From contig CAZRXW010000024.1 in assembly GCA_964604195.1 (NCBI GenBank), forward strand, positions 1 to 14,529: a stretch of DNA of 14,529 bases, written 5' to 3'. Position numbers and translations under genes: made by a program. Numbering within the stretch: the first letter of the stretch is position 1; each line of letters begins with the position of its first letter. This DNA comes from SSEF01 sp964604195. Lineage in GTDB: Bacteria > Patescibacteriota > Minisyncoccia > Moranbacterales > UBA1568. Positions 1-5,752 of this stretch are shown here, in pieces. The notes beneath the pieces are model-generated. The model did not search any database. It worked only from the letters and a program-made list of their open reading frames with translations, and was not told the DNA's origin.

Positions 1-327
1 GTATCCTTTTCTTGTTGAAAGTCGATTGTTCTTTGTTTTTTGCTTTTTGGTACGCTTTGACTCCCCTAGTGATTTTTGGAAATTGGAAGGGGAGGACTAA
101 CCCAATTTCAAATATCAAATTTTAAATTTCAAAATAAGTAACAGAAAAGACACATGGATATATCTTTGAAAATAAAAAAGAAAAGTATTTTGAAATAGGC
201 GGATAGGATGAGGGGAGTATCAAATCAGGTTCTCATAGACAGAGGCTTTAACCAGATATCTTATAAAGAAAAGGAGCAAGAAAGCAGGTGTCTCTATATG
301 TCTGATAGCCAGCCCCTCGCTCTATGC
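1..327. other. AT-rich stretch without a recognisable gene
   Basis: No reading frame here looks like a protein. The stretch is AT-rich, with low-complexity runs around 108-135 built from repeated caaat/aaattt words. A purine-rich SD-like stretch near 270-275 is followed only by a 21-codon frame starting at 298, which reads into the palindrome at 328-361; I do not regard it as a gene. The sequence cctag next to runs of four C or G recurs here (62-70) and in later intergenic regions. Confidence 0.6.
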
Positions 328-361
328 ACAATGTCGCATAAGTTACATTATGCGACATTGT
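328..361. repeat. 34-bp palindrome (14-6-14), dif-like recombination site candidate
   Basis: Bases 328-341 (ACAATGTCGCATAA) and 348-361 (TTATGCGACATTGT) are perfect inverted repeats around the asymmetric 6-base centre GTTACA. The inner part has the 11-6-11 architecture of Xer dif sites: the left arm ends in CGCATAA and the right arm begins with TTATG, both hallmarks of the bacterial dif consensus. The outer part of the right arm departs from the usual TTATGTTAAAT. Neither strand has a T-run after the stem, so a simple terminator is less likely. A role as a site for a tyrosine recombinase is inferred. A protein operator is the main alternative. Confidence 0.5.
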
Positions 362-589
362 AGAGAGGAGGTGGACACTTCTCTCTCACACGAACCGTTC
401 CATTTTTCGTTGGTTGTTTCTCGATATTTTTTCCAAAAAAGAAAAATATTTTTATTCTCTCCTCATCTCGCGACAAATTATTTTTGAGAAATTTTTTTAT
501 ATATTCTTTTGAATTTATAGCAGTATCAAAAAATTCCAAAAATTTGTAGGGGATACTCCCCGCTTGAAAAAAGAGAGGGTGGGAAGAAT

Positions 590-612
590 AAAAAAGAGGG
601 GTTTAATCCCCT
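590..612 (-). terminator. Rho-independent terminator of the Fic/Doc gene
   Basis: On the minus strand a 5-bp stem AGGGG/CCCCT with a 6-base loop is followed by C and a run of six T. The upstream arm overlaps the stop codon of the Fic/Doc gene. A second short stem with the same GGGGA/TCCCC character lies at 549-561. Confidence 0.6.
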
Positions 613-1036
613 AGAGGCCAAAAGTTTTTTCAAACAAAGCTTTGGCTACAATTCCTATAAATTTTTGATGATCATTTATTTTTGTTTTTTCTATAAATAC
701 AACTAATTCATCAAGCGAAAAGTCAAAAAAGTCAGGATGAAGATCATTTATATCACAAAGTACAAGAAATACAATTGAAGCTGTTCGTTTGTTACCGTCA
801 GTAAATGGGTGATTTTTTATTATGAAGTATAAGTAAGCAACTGCTTTTTCTTCGTTAGTCTTGTAGTGTTCGATGCCAAAAGAAGCGCTAGTAATGTTTT
901 CTACTAACGCTTCAAGTTTGGGTAGAGATTCGTTTGATGGAGGGAAAGAAACTTCGCCGTCTTCACGAAGCAGATTGTACAGCTTGCAAATTTCTTCGCA
1001 CGTTATCGATAGAAATTTCTTTTTTTCCTGCATCAT
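611..1036 (-). CDS. Fic/Doc-family toxin-like protein
   Basis: A 141-residue protein that is essentially one Fic/Doc fold. The active-site loop is HPFTDGNKRTAS with H76, F78, D80, N82 and R84. It matches the Doc-type version of the Fic motif (HxFx[D/N]xNKRTA) better than the AMPylator version, because the final Arg is missing. Doc proteins phosphorylate EF-Tu, and other Fic proteins transfer AMP; which applies here cannot be read from sequence. The domain also resembles the C-terminal Fic/Doc part of RhuM-type proteins, but no RhuM N-terminal domain is present. I chose the ATG at 1036. A TTG start at 1090 is possible, but the added residues look unlike the family. A small frame at 963-1139 overlaps the start and probably belongs to the same operon. 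Cytosolic; likely a toxin. Confidence 0.8.
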   Translation of the reverse strand: MMQEKKKFLSITCEEICKLYNLLREDGEVSFPPSNESLPKLEALVENITSASFGIEHYKTNEEKAVAYLYFIIKNHPFTDGNKRTASIVFLVLCDINDLHPDFFDFSLDELVVFIEKTKINDHQKFIGIVAKALFEKTFGL

Positions 1037-1139
1037 AATCTCGTAAAGACTTAAACACAGCTTTATTGTCTTTAAGCTGTTTCTTGGCAACCGTACGAAC
1101 AGTGACCCACTTCTTCTTTTTTGTAAAAAATTCGAACAT
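963..1139 (-). CDS. Small protein, candidate antitoxin overlapping the Fic/Doc gene
   Basis: A 58-residue, Lys/Arg-rich frame starting at ATG 1139, about 20 bases downstream of a well-formed minus-strand promoter (-35 TTGACA). It precedes and overlaps the Fic/Doc gene by about 74 bases in a different frame. The C-terminal part (LRDYDAGKKEIS, then DNVRRN) resembles the tails of short Phd-like antitoxins, but I cannot assign a family with certainty. Phd antitoxins are usually a little longer, about 73 residues. The main arguments that it is translated are its position as first gene after the promoter, next to a Doc-like toxin, and a possible operator over the promoter. A frameshifted N-terminal extension of the toxin gene is the alternative. 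Confidence 0.5.
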   Translation of the reverse strand: MFEFFTKKKKWVTVRTVAKKQLKDNKAVFKSLRDYDAGKKEISIDNVRRNLQAVQSAS

Positions 1140-1161
1140 TGTAGTAGTATTTAGAGAACGT

Positions 1162-1204
1162 ATATTACTTCACTTTCAATGTTCTGTCAATACTATGAAG
1201 TAAT
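1162..1204 (-). promoter_or_regulatory. Promoter and inverted-repeat operator of the toxin-antitoxin operon
   Basis: On the minus strand TTGACA (1190-1185) is followed after exactly 17 bases by TAATAT (1167-1162), a credible sigma-70-type promoter pointing at the start codon at 1139. A 9-bp inverted repeat, ATTACTTCA at 1164-1172 and TGAAGTAAT at 1196-1204, covers the -10 and lies just upstream of the -35. This is where an autorepressing antitoxin would bind; repression itself is inferred. Confidence 0.6.
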
Positions 1205-1228
1205 TACATTATACCACATGCAAGAAAC

Positions 1229-1246
1229 AAGGGGATTACTCCCCTT
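1229..1246 (-). terminator. Short stem-loop after the 218-residue membrane protein gene
   Basis: AAGGGG and CCCCTT form a 6-bp stem around a 6-base loop, directly after the stop codon at 1248-1250. On the minus strand it is followed by GTTTCTT and on the plus strand by TTTTT, so it could work in both directions. The U-tract on the minus strand is poor. Confidence 0.45.
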
Positions 1247-1247
1247 T

Positions 1248-1904
1248 TTAAAGCTCAGTTAGAACGATTTTTATCTTTCCAAAATCTGGCTCTTTAAGCA
1301 GGACATTTTTTTGTTTCGATCCTTCAGGGTATACACCGTATTCAGTGCTAAAGCTGTAGTATATTCCAGAGTTATTAAGATCGAAGTTATCACCATTTTG
1401 AAAAGTGAGTTCGAGCTCTTTTACAAGGGTAGTTCGACGATATGGATATAATGGTTCTTTTAATTGACCAGAAAATTTAAAACAAACTACTTTCCCATTA
1501 GCGCCTTTTATTTCTTCTCGATTCCTATCATCTCCATCCCTAAACTTCGGATTAAAATCTGACGGTATGTACAGATGCCAATAAACATCTCGATAGCTTG
1601 TGTTTGTTTTATTCCAAACACCAAGCTTAAAAACGCCATTGTAATTGCTTTTATCTTCACTGATGTTCAGTTCAAGCTCGGGTTTTGATGTGACTTTATT
1701 AACGACTTCAAAGACTGGCTTTTTTCTCGATTCCAGATACCGAGGAATAAGAAAAGCTGCTATAGCTAGTGAAATAAGTGCTGCAAAAAGTTCGGCGCTA
1801 AAAGAAGACCACCAGCTATTCCCGGCAGTTTTTTCTGAAACAATTTTCATTATTGGTACTACCACGACTAGTAGCACCACTACCCACCGAAAACCCTCTT
1901 GCAT
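1248..1904 (-). CDS. Hypothetical membrane protein with two N-terminal helices
   Basis: A 218-residue protein I do not recognise. Residues about 6-22 (strongly Val-rich) and 36-54 are hydrophobic helices joined by a short loop, followed by RYLESRKK, which places the rest in the cytosol by the positive-inside rule. Residues 60-218 form one soluble, beta-rich, mostly polar domain with many Asn, Lys and aromatic residues and no obvious catalytic motif. ATG 1904 is the only sensible start and has no SD in front of it. It could be an immunity-type or stress membrane protein, as such two-helix proteins are common beside toxin-antitoxin genes, but that is only a context guess. It is separated from the toxin-antitoxin promoter by a stem-loop, so it is probably its own unit. 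Confidence 0.7.
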   Translation of the reverse strand: MQEGFRWVVVLLVVVVPIMKIVSEKTAGNSWWSSFSAELFAALISLAIAAFLIPRYLESRKKPVFEVVNKVTSKPELELNISEDKSNYNGVFKLGVWNKTNTSYRDVYWHLYIPSDFNPKFRDGDDRNREEIKGANGKVVCFKFSGQLKEPLYPYRRTTLVKELELTFQNGDNFDLNNSGIYYSFSTEYGVYPEGSKQKNVLLKEPDFGKIKIVLTEL

Positions 1905-1961
1905 AGATCTTATACTTAAGTATATTCCTTACAAGAGAGATATAGCATCAAAAAGATCTAT

Positions 1962-2062
1962 TTACCAGTCTCGGTATTCATCAGAAAGATAGAGCGGGTG
2001 TTTCTTTCGATCAAAATATTCGTAGTAAAGATTTCTAATTTTTACTAGAATTTTTTTGACAC
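1962..2062 (-). pseudogene. C-terminal coding remnant next to G8 and A7 tracts
   Basis: A minus-strand frame ending in TAA at 1964-1962 encodes about 30 residues with natural-looking composition (for example NLYYEYFDRKKHPLYLSDEY), but it has no in-frame ATG, GTG or TTG. Immediately upstream are an A7 tract (2051-2057) and a G8 tract (2062-2069). A GTG at 2062 with an SD-like purine run lies one frame off: with 7 A it reads into TAG after five codons, and with 8 A it would join the frame into a 33-residue protein. It is either a truncated gene left at the edge of the GC-rich island or a small gene dependent on slippage. The parent family is not recognised. Confidence 0.35.
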
Positions 2063-2121
2063 CCCCCCCTCCCCTTGTGACCTAAGGAATGTGACTAGGG
2101 GATTAAGTGGCTTTTGGGAAT

Positions 2122-2161
2122 AAAAAAGCAGTGGGGGTGTGGGTATATCACAAACCGCTGC
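2122..2161 (-). terminator. Rho-independent terminator of the GC-rich operon
   Basis: On the minus strand GCAGCGG (2161-2155) can pair with CCACTGC (2134-2128) with one mismatch. An inner TTGTG/CACA pairing shortens the loop, and TTTTTTA follows (2127-2121). It lies about 65 bases after the last gene of the operon and marks the left border of the GC-rich DNA. Confidence 0.6.
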
Positions 2162-2225
2162 TGTGAAGTCGGCGCGTTGGCCAACGGATGGAAGAACGAA
2201 ATGGACTTATGTGGCAGAACCCGCG

Positions 2226-2675
2226 CTAGGCCGAGATGTTCTCGACCGGCACCGCCCAGGCACCAGTGAAGTCCTTGGCCTGGCCAACGATGGAATGATC
2301 GCCGATGCGAGCCACCACCACCTCGTCCATGGCGGCGATCACTTGCCCATGGTAGCGGACGCCGCCTGCCATGCACGAGACGCGCTGGTGCTGCTGGAAC
2401 TGTTGACCCCCTGAATGCTTGGGGATGGCGTCGGCGGCTTCCTCGACCACCCAGAGGGTCTCCAGGTGATCCGGAGGGATGTTGAGCAGATGGTGATCAT
2501 CGCCGAGATGGGCCACGCGTTCCGGCAGCAGGACGATGAGGTAGCCATCGTCATGGACGTCGACGGCGGCTACCTCTACCCCTTCGGGAAGGATCGTCTT
2601 GTTGGGGTTGGGGGAAAGGCGGAGGATGTCCCCCTGGCGAAAGGCAACATTCTTGAAAAGCAAGAGTTCACTCAT
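2226..2675 (-). CDS. Hypothetical protein, last gene of the GC-rich operon
   Basis: A 149-residue protein of unknown family. It starts at ATG 2675 with an AGGAGA SD about 10 bases upstream. There is no signal peptide or membrane helix, so it is probably cytosolic. It seems to consist of two small beta-rich units, roughly residues 12-75 (QGDILRL, then VDVHDDGYLIVLLPE) and 95-147 (VSCMAGGVRYHGQVI, then VVVARIGDHSIVG), joined by a Gln/His-rich linker. This would suit a pair of SH3-like or KOW-like barrels, but that is only a shape impression. Gene order and GC content tie it to the diguanylate cyclase 700 bases upstream, so it might be a c-di-GMP effector or partner; no known binding motif (for example PilZ RxxxR) is visible. 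Confidence 0.75.
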   Translation of the reverse strand: MSELLLFKNVAFRQGDILRLSPNPNKTILPEGVEVAAVDVHDDGYLIVLLPERVAHLGDDHHLLNIPPDHLETLWVVEEAADAIPKHSGGQQFQQHQRVSCMAGGVRYHGQVIAAMDEVVVARIGDHSIVGQAKDFTGAWAVPVENISA

Positions 2676-2806
2676 GAGGTGGGTTCTCCTGGATACGTCC
2701 TTTGGTTGGGACGGGTTGGGAAAATGCTATGTGGAAATTAGCATGAATTTTATAAAAAGTCAAGAGTATAGCAATGAAGAAGCCGGGCGTTCGTGCTGCT
2801 GCACTA

Positions 2807-3172
2807 CTAGCCCGGCTGTTGGGTGGGAGGCGGTGGTAGCCGACCAGTCTTCCCGCTCTGAATGGCTGCCCAGTTTTGAATCCAGTACCACTCAGGAGTG
2901 AAACGCCTTTCGAAGTCAAAGAGAGTCTGAAAACGGCGGACATCATCCCAGGTCTCACAGACAATGAGTTGGGGTACAGCGTCGACAGTAATCAGACAGG
3001 CAAGCCATGGGTACTCGCCTGATGACTTCTGAGGCATTTCATTGAGCCTGCCTCCACGAATCCACACCGATTGCTCGATCATGTGTTGCCGAGCTTTGGG
3101 TGACATCTCGTGGAAGAATCGGTAATGCTGGAATTGTGTGTCCGGCGGAAACCGAGGGACGATCAGTGTCAT
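2807..3172 (-). CDS. Hypothetical protein, third gene of the GC-rich operon
   Basis: A 121-residue protein not matched to any family I know. ATG 3172 has a strong SD (GGGAGGGG) ending about four bases upstream and starts ten bases after the previous stop. It is rich in Trp, Phe and Tyr, including the cluster FTPEWYWIQNWAAI near residues 90-103, and ends in a Pro/Gln tail (RLPPPPTQQPG). No membrane helix or signal peptide is seen. The low-complexity tail and aromatic clusters suggest a protein-binding role, but this is weak. It belongs to the operon by spacing and shared base composition. Confidence 0.75.
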   Translation of the reverse strand: MTLIVPRFPPDTQFQHYRFFHEMSPKARQHMIEQSVWIRGGRLNEMPQKSSGEYPWLACLITVDAVPQLIVCETWDDVRRFQTLFDFERRFTPEWYWIQNWAAIQSGKTGRLPPPPTQQPG

Positions 3173-3182
3173 GGCCCCTCCC

Positions 3183-3392
3183 CTAGTTCATCGGGGCCAA
3201 TCTCTCAACGAGCCGAACGACGTACATGATGCCAGCAGCTTGGCTATGGAGACCGGTACCACACGCTCGCCAGATACTGCTTGTATCGGCATAGACGTCA
3301 TCCGCTTGGATCACATCATGCACTTCGAGCCGATGCCCGTAGACCACTTCGACTGGACTACTGGGATGGGTATGTTCATAGGAGTGGAACAT
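3183..3392 (-). CDS. Small hypothetical protein, second gene of the GC-rich operon
   Basis: A 69-residue protein of unknown function. It starts at ATG 3392, three bases after the stop of the diguanylate cyclase gene, with a purine-rich GAGGGGAAA about 10 bases upstream. It is His- and Val-rich (FHSYEHTHPSS, then VVYGHRLEVHDVI), with a hydrophobic C-terminal half that is not long enough for a clear membrane helix. The fold looks like a short beta-strand protein. Its reality rests mainly on tight spacing between two genes with good SDs. Confidence 0.6.
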   Translation of the reverse strand: MFHSYEHTHPSSPVEVVYGHRLEVHDVIQADDVYADTSSIWRACGTGLHSQAAGIMYVVRLVERLAPMN

Positions 3393-3395
3393 GGC

Positions 3396-4250
3396 TCATT
3401 TCCCCTCTGGAAGTGATCGATGATGGACGGCCTGGTTGCGACCATGCTGCTTGGCCCAGTAGAGTGCCTGATCAGCGTGCTTGTGGAGGAGCTTGAATGC
3501 AGCCTCTGTTTGGAGCCGTTCGGTGACCTCGATGGTACCGATGCCGATACTCACCGTGACTGGGATGGTCACCGTTTTCCCATCGAGGCTTGTGACGCTA
3601 ACAGGATTGGCTGCAAGCAGTCGACAGAACTCTTCGGCCTTCTCTTGGGCCGCTTTGGCACCGACAGCTGGCCAGCAGATCCAGAACTCTTCGCCACCAC
3701 AGCGAGCGACGATATCGCTCGGCCGGTGATCGAAGAAGTGGGAGATGCGCCGAGCCACTTCAGCAAGCACAGCGTCCCCGGCCGGATGGCCGTAGGTATC
3801 GTTGATCTGCTTGAAATGGTCGAGGTCGATCATCATGAGCGAGAAGGGCGGCAACTGCCCGCTCACATCATCCGGGAGGTCCGGGATGCTACGAGCCAAG
3901 GAGGCTAGTTCTCTCCCGAAGTATTCATCAAAGGCTCGCCGATTGGCAAGGCCAGTGAGAGCGTCCGTCCCGGCTGCCTCCTGGAAATAGGCGACCTGCG
4001 CCTGGAGCGCCTCGATCTCGGTGTGCTTGGCCACGATTTCTCTCGCGAGGATGGCCAGCTGGTCGAGCCAGTGTTGGGCCAAAGTCTCAGGCTGGCTCTC
4101 GAGGAGGCAGAGGAGAGCTCGGGCCAGGATGTCAGCCCAGGGATCGCCACGCTGCCTGCCTTCCACGAGGACGCGGACGGCGTTTTGCCGCTCAGCACTG
4201 CGGGTCTGGCAGGCCAGGAGCTCTTCCTGGAGATGTTCAATTTGAGACAC
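3396..4250 (-). CDS. Diguanylate cyclase (GGDEF domain)
   Basis: A 284-residue protein that would make cyclic di-GMP from two GTP. Residues 1-93 are helical and Gln/Glu/Ala-rich, probably a coiled coil for dimerisation, with no membrane helix or recognisable sensor. The GGDEF domain (about 94-275) is complete: TDALTGLANRR at 95-105, IDLDHFKQINDTYGH at 141-155 with metal-binding D142, CGGEEF at 184-189, and SIGIG at 234-238. R176xxD179, five residues before GGEEF, is the classic inhibitory I-site, so product feedback is expected. I chose GTG 4250 because AAGGAG sits six bases upstream. A TTG at 4319 would add 23 residues but has no SD. It is first in a leftward operon with three unknown genes, and its GC-rich, SD-led style differs from all flanking genes, which suggests transfer. 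Confidence 0.92.
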   Translation of the reverse strand: MSQIEHLQEELLACQTRSAERQNAVRVLVEGRQRGDPWADILARALLCLLESQPETLAQHWLDQLAILAREIVAKHTEIEALQAQVAYFQEAAGTDALTGLANRRAFDEYFGRELASLARSIPDLPDDVSGQLPPFSLMMIDLDHFKQINDTYGHPAGDAVLAEVARRISHFFDHRPSDIVARCGGEEFWICWPAVGAKAAQEKAEEFCRLLAANPVSVTSLDGKTVTIPVTVSIGIGTIEVTERLQTEAAFKLLHKHADQALYWAKQHGRNQAVHHRSLPEGK

Positions 4251-4325
4251 GGTGTTCTCCTTGGGGTTTGGTTGACAAGAGGGCGTTTTGAGGACGCTAA
4301 AAGGTATGTTAAGGGACAATAGATG

Positions 4326-4354
4326 ATAGTATACTGAACAATAATAATTGTCAA
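4326..4354 (-). promoter_or_regulatory. Promoter of the GC-rich operon
   Basis: On the minus strand TTGACA (4354-4349) is followed after 17 bases by TACTAT (4331-4326), or after 15 bases by TATACT. A small palindrome, ACAAT-AATA-ATTGT, lies in the spacer and could be an operator. The start codon of the diguanylate cyclase is about 75 bases downstream, leaving a leader long enough for the SD-led start. Confidence 0.65.
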
Positions 4355-4356
4355 TA

Positions 4357-4386
4357 TTCGAGTCAAGAAAGGAAATGCGCTACAAT
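4357..4386 (+). promoter_or_regulatory. Promoter of the nuclease gene, probably giving a leaderless mRNA
   Basis: TACAAT at 4381-4386 is a good -10 element. It ends eight bases before the ATG at 4395, so transcription would start at or next to the start codon. The -35 (TTCGAG, 4357-4362) is poor. No SD precedes the ATG. Confidence 0.45.
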
Positions 4387-4394
4387 TGAGACCT

Positions 4395-5543
4395 ATGCGC
4401 CTCTCTTATTCTGGCATTGATACCTATCAAACCTGTGGTCTGAAATATAAATTTCGGGAAATAGATAAGCTTCCGGAACCAAAATCTAAGGAGGCGATTT
4501 TTGGCACCCTCGTGCACTCCACCATGAAATTTATTCATGATCCAGCCCTCCTCTCTCCTTCTCTGGAGGAGGCGCTCGATCATTTTGCCAAAAATTGGAA
4601 GAGTGATATTTGGATGAGTGACATCGAAGAGCGGACCGCCTTTACTCAAGGAGTAGAAATGATCCAGCGGTACTATCATGATAATCAGCCGGACCAAGCG
4701 AGAATTGTTGCTCTCGAGAGCCGTTTTGGTATCGAAATCCCCGCTTTGGACGGGAACAGACATGTCCTTTCGGGTATCATTGATCGTATCGACAAGACTG
4801 ATGATGGTTACGAAATTATCGATTACAAGACCGCTCGTAAAATGCCGAGTCAAGAAAAAGTAGACACCGATCTTCAGCTGACCATTTATGCTAAAGCCTT
4901 TTTGGATCGTTATCCCCATGAAAACATTGATCATATCACGGTGAGTCTCTACTACCTCAAACATGGTGTGAAACTCTCATCCAAGCGTACCCTAGCTGAC
5001 CTCGAGGCTCTCGACGCTACGGTACTCGAAGTAGTCAACAATATAGAGGCACAAAAGTTTGATCCTGTTCTCTCCCCGCTGTGTGATTGGTGCGGCTTTC
5101 AAAAGACCTGCCCCTTGTGGAAACATAAGTTTAAAACAGAAGAGAAAAAACTCGAGAAGAGTGAGGGTGAGCGGGCTGTCGAAGAATTTCTCTCTCTTAG
5201 AACCAAGGCAACTGAAGACAAAAAGCGCTTAGCTGAGCTTCAGGCGGTCATCATGAAATATATGGAACAAGAAGGGGTGGAGCGTCTTTTCGGTACCACC
5301 GCTATTATTGGAAAATCTATCCGAACAAGTTATAGCTACGATGAAGCCAAACTCCGGGAACTGCTTGCACCACTTGGTGAATGGGACAATATAGTGAAAA
5401 TTGATGGGGTGGCCCTAAAAACTGTCCTCGCTGCCCTGCCATCCAATATCAAAAAAGAAGCCGAAACCTACCGTGAGAAAAAAGAGAGTATCAGTCTTTC
5501 AGTCAAGACTCTCAAGGGTCTTGCCGATGAAGAAACTGCGTAA
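4395..5543 (+). CDS. RecB/Cas4-like PD-(D/E)XK nuclease with Fe-S cysteines
   Basis: A 382-residue DNA nuclease of the RecB/AddB C-terminal family (PD-(D/E)XK superfamily). The motifs are in the usual order: LSYSGIDTYQTC at 3-14, GTLVH with H41, GIIDRID with D130, EIIDYKT with D143 and K145, and QLTIY with Q161 and Y165. C14 with C230, C233 and C239 (CDWCGFQKTC) match the four-cysteine Fe-S staple of AddB and Cas4. Residues 245-382 are helical and charged and may bind DNA or a partner. No helicase gene is adjacent, so it may act alone in DNA repair or processing. There is no CRISPR array or cas gene in the window, so a Cas4 role is not supported. The start is ATG 4395; an upstream TTG at 4386 would fall within the -10 element. 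Confidence 0.88.
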   Translation: MRLSYSGIDTYQTCGLKYKFREIDKLPEPKSKEAIFGTLVHSTMKFIHDPALLSPSLEEALDHFAKNWKSDIWMSDIEERTAFTQGVEMIQRYYHDNQPDQARIVALESRFGIEIPALDGNRHVLSGIIDRIDKTDDGYEIIDYKTARKMPSQEKVDTDLQLTIYAKAFLDRYPHENIDHITVSLYYLKHGVKLSSKRTLADLEALDATVLEVVNNIEAQKFDPVLSPLCDWCGFQKTCPLWKHKFKTEEKKLEKSEGERAVEEFLSLRTKATEDKKRLAELQAVIMKYMEQEGVERLFGTTAIIGKSIRTSYSYDEAKLRELLAPLGEWDNIVKIDGVALKTVLAALPSNIKKEAETYREKKESISLSVKTLKGLADEETA

Positions 5544-5547
5544 AATG

Positions 5548-5619
5548 CTGGGGAGGTAGGGATCGAACCTACGAATGCCGCGTCCAGAGCGCGGTGCCTT
5601 ACCACTTGGCTACTCCCCA
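5548..5619 (-). tRNA. tRNA-Gln (anticodon CTG)
   Basis: A 72-base cloverleaf on the minus strand. The acceptor stem TGGGGAG pairs perfectly with CTCCCCA, the D-arm reads AGCCAAGTGGTAAGGC, and the anticodon arm is CCGCG-CTCTGGA-CGCGG with CTG at the anticodon. The T-arm is GTAGG-TTCGATC-CCTAC and the discriminator is G. The weak U1-A72 pair and G73 are typical glutamine identity features. CCA is not encoded. The 3' end lies only four bases from the stop codon of the convergent nuclease gene. Confidence 0.95.
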
Positions 5620-5700
5620 AATAATGTAGAATATTGAATGTAGAAAACACCAAAAAACAAGGATCAAAATTCAGTAAGAGCATAATAGCCTAAATAAGCC

Positions 5701-5739
5701 ATAAAATCAAGCCTACACCCGCAAGTAGCGGCGGAGGCT
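5701..5739 (-). terminator. Terminator-like hairpin after the lycopene cyclase domain gene
   Basis: On the minus strand AGCCTCCGC (5739-5731) pairs with GCGG (5722-5719) and AGGCT (5714-5710), with a short bulge, followed by TGATTTTA. The hairpin contains the duplicated ftsX end, so this may be the original terminator of ftsX. Confidence 0.45.
5714..5735 (-). repeat. Copy of the ftsX 3' end (direct repeat, distal copy)
   Basis: These 22 bases match 6572-6593 at 21 positions, in direct orientation. Read in the ftsX frame, the minus strand here encodes QYYSLRRYLRV followed by TAG at 5715-5713, against SYIAIRRYLRV and TAA at the end of the intact ftsX. Only about the last nine codons are shared. 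The copy lies just after the stop of the lycopene cyclase domain gene. Confidence 0.75.
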
Positions 5740-5752
5740 GTAGTACTGGTGT

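Noticed and set aside
328..361. Palindrome as a transcription terminator
   Set aside because: No T-run follows on either strand and no gene ends directly upstream of it.
348..539. 63-residue minus-strand frame (starts MEFFDTAINSKEY)
   Set aside because: It has no SD or promoter, contains low-complexity runs, recalls no family, and its end runs into the dif-like palindrome. It could be a decayed gene, but evidence is too thin.
2139..2741. Plus-strand frames opposite the 149-residue gene
   Set aside because: They have no SD or domain. The minus-strand gene has an SD and fits the operon.
3420..3908. 162-residue plus-strand frame opposite the diguanylate cyclase gene
   Set aside because: It mirrors the GGDEF coding sequence. 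High GC lengthens open antisense frames, and no plausible domain is present.
4395..5543. CRISPR-associated Cas4
   Set aside because: The motifs and cysteines are shared by RecB/AddB-type nucleases. No CRISPR repeats or cas genes are seen, and the protein is longer than usual Cas4.
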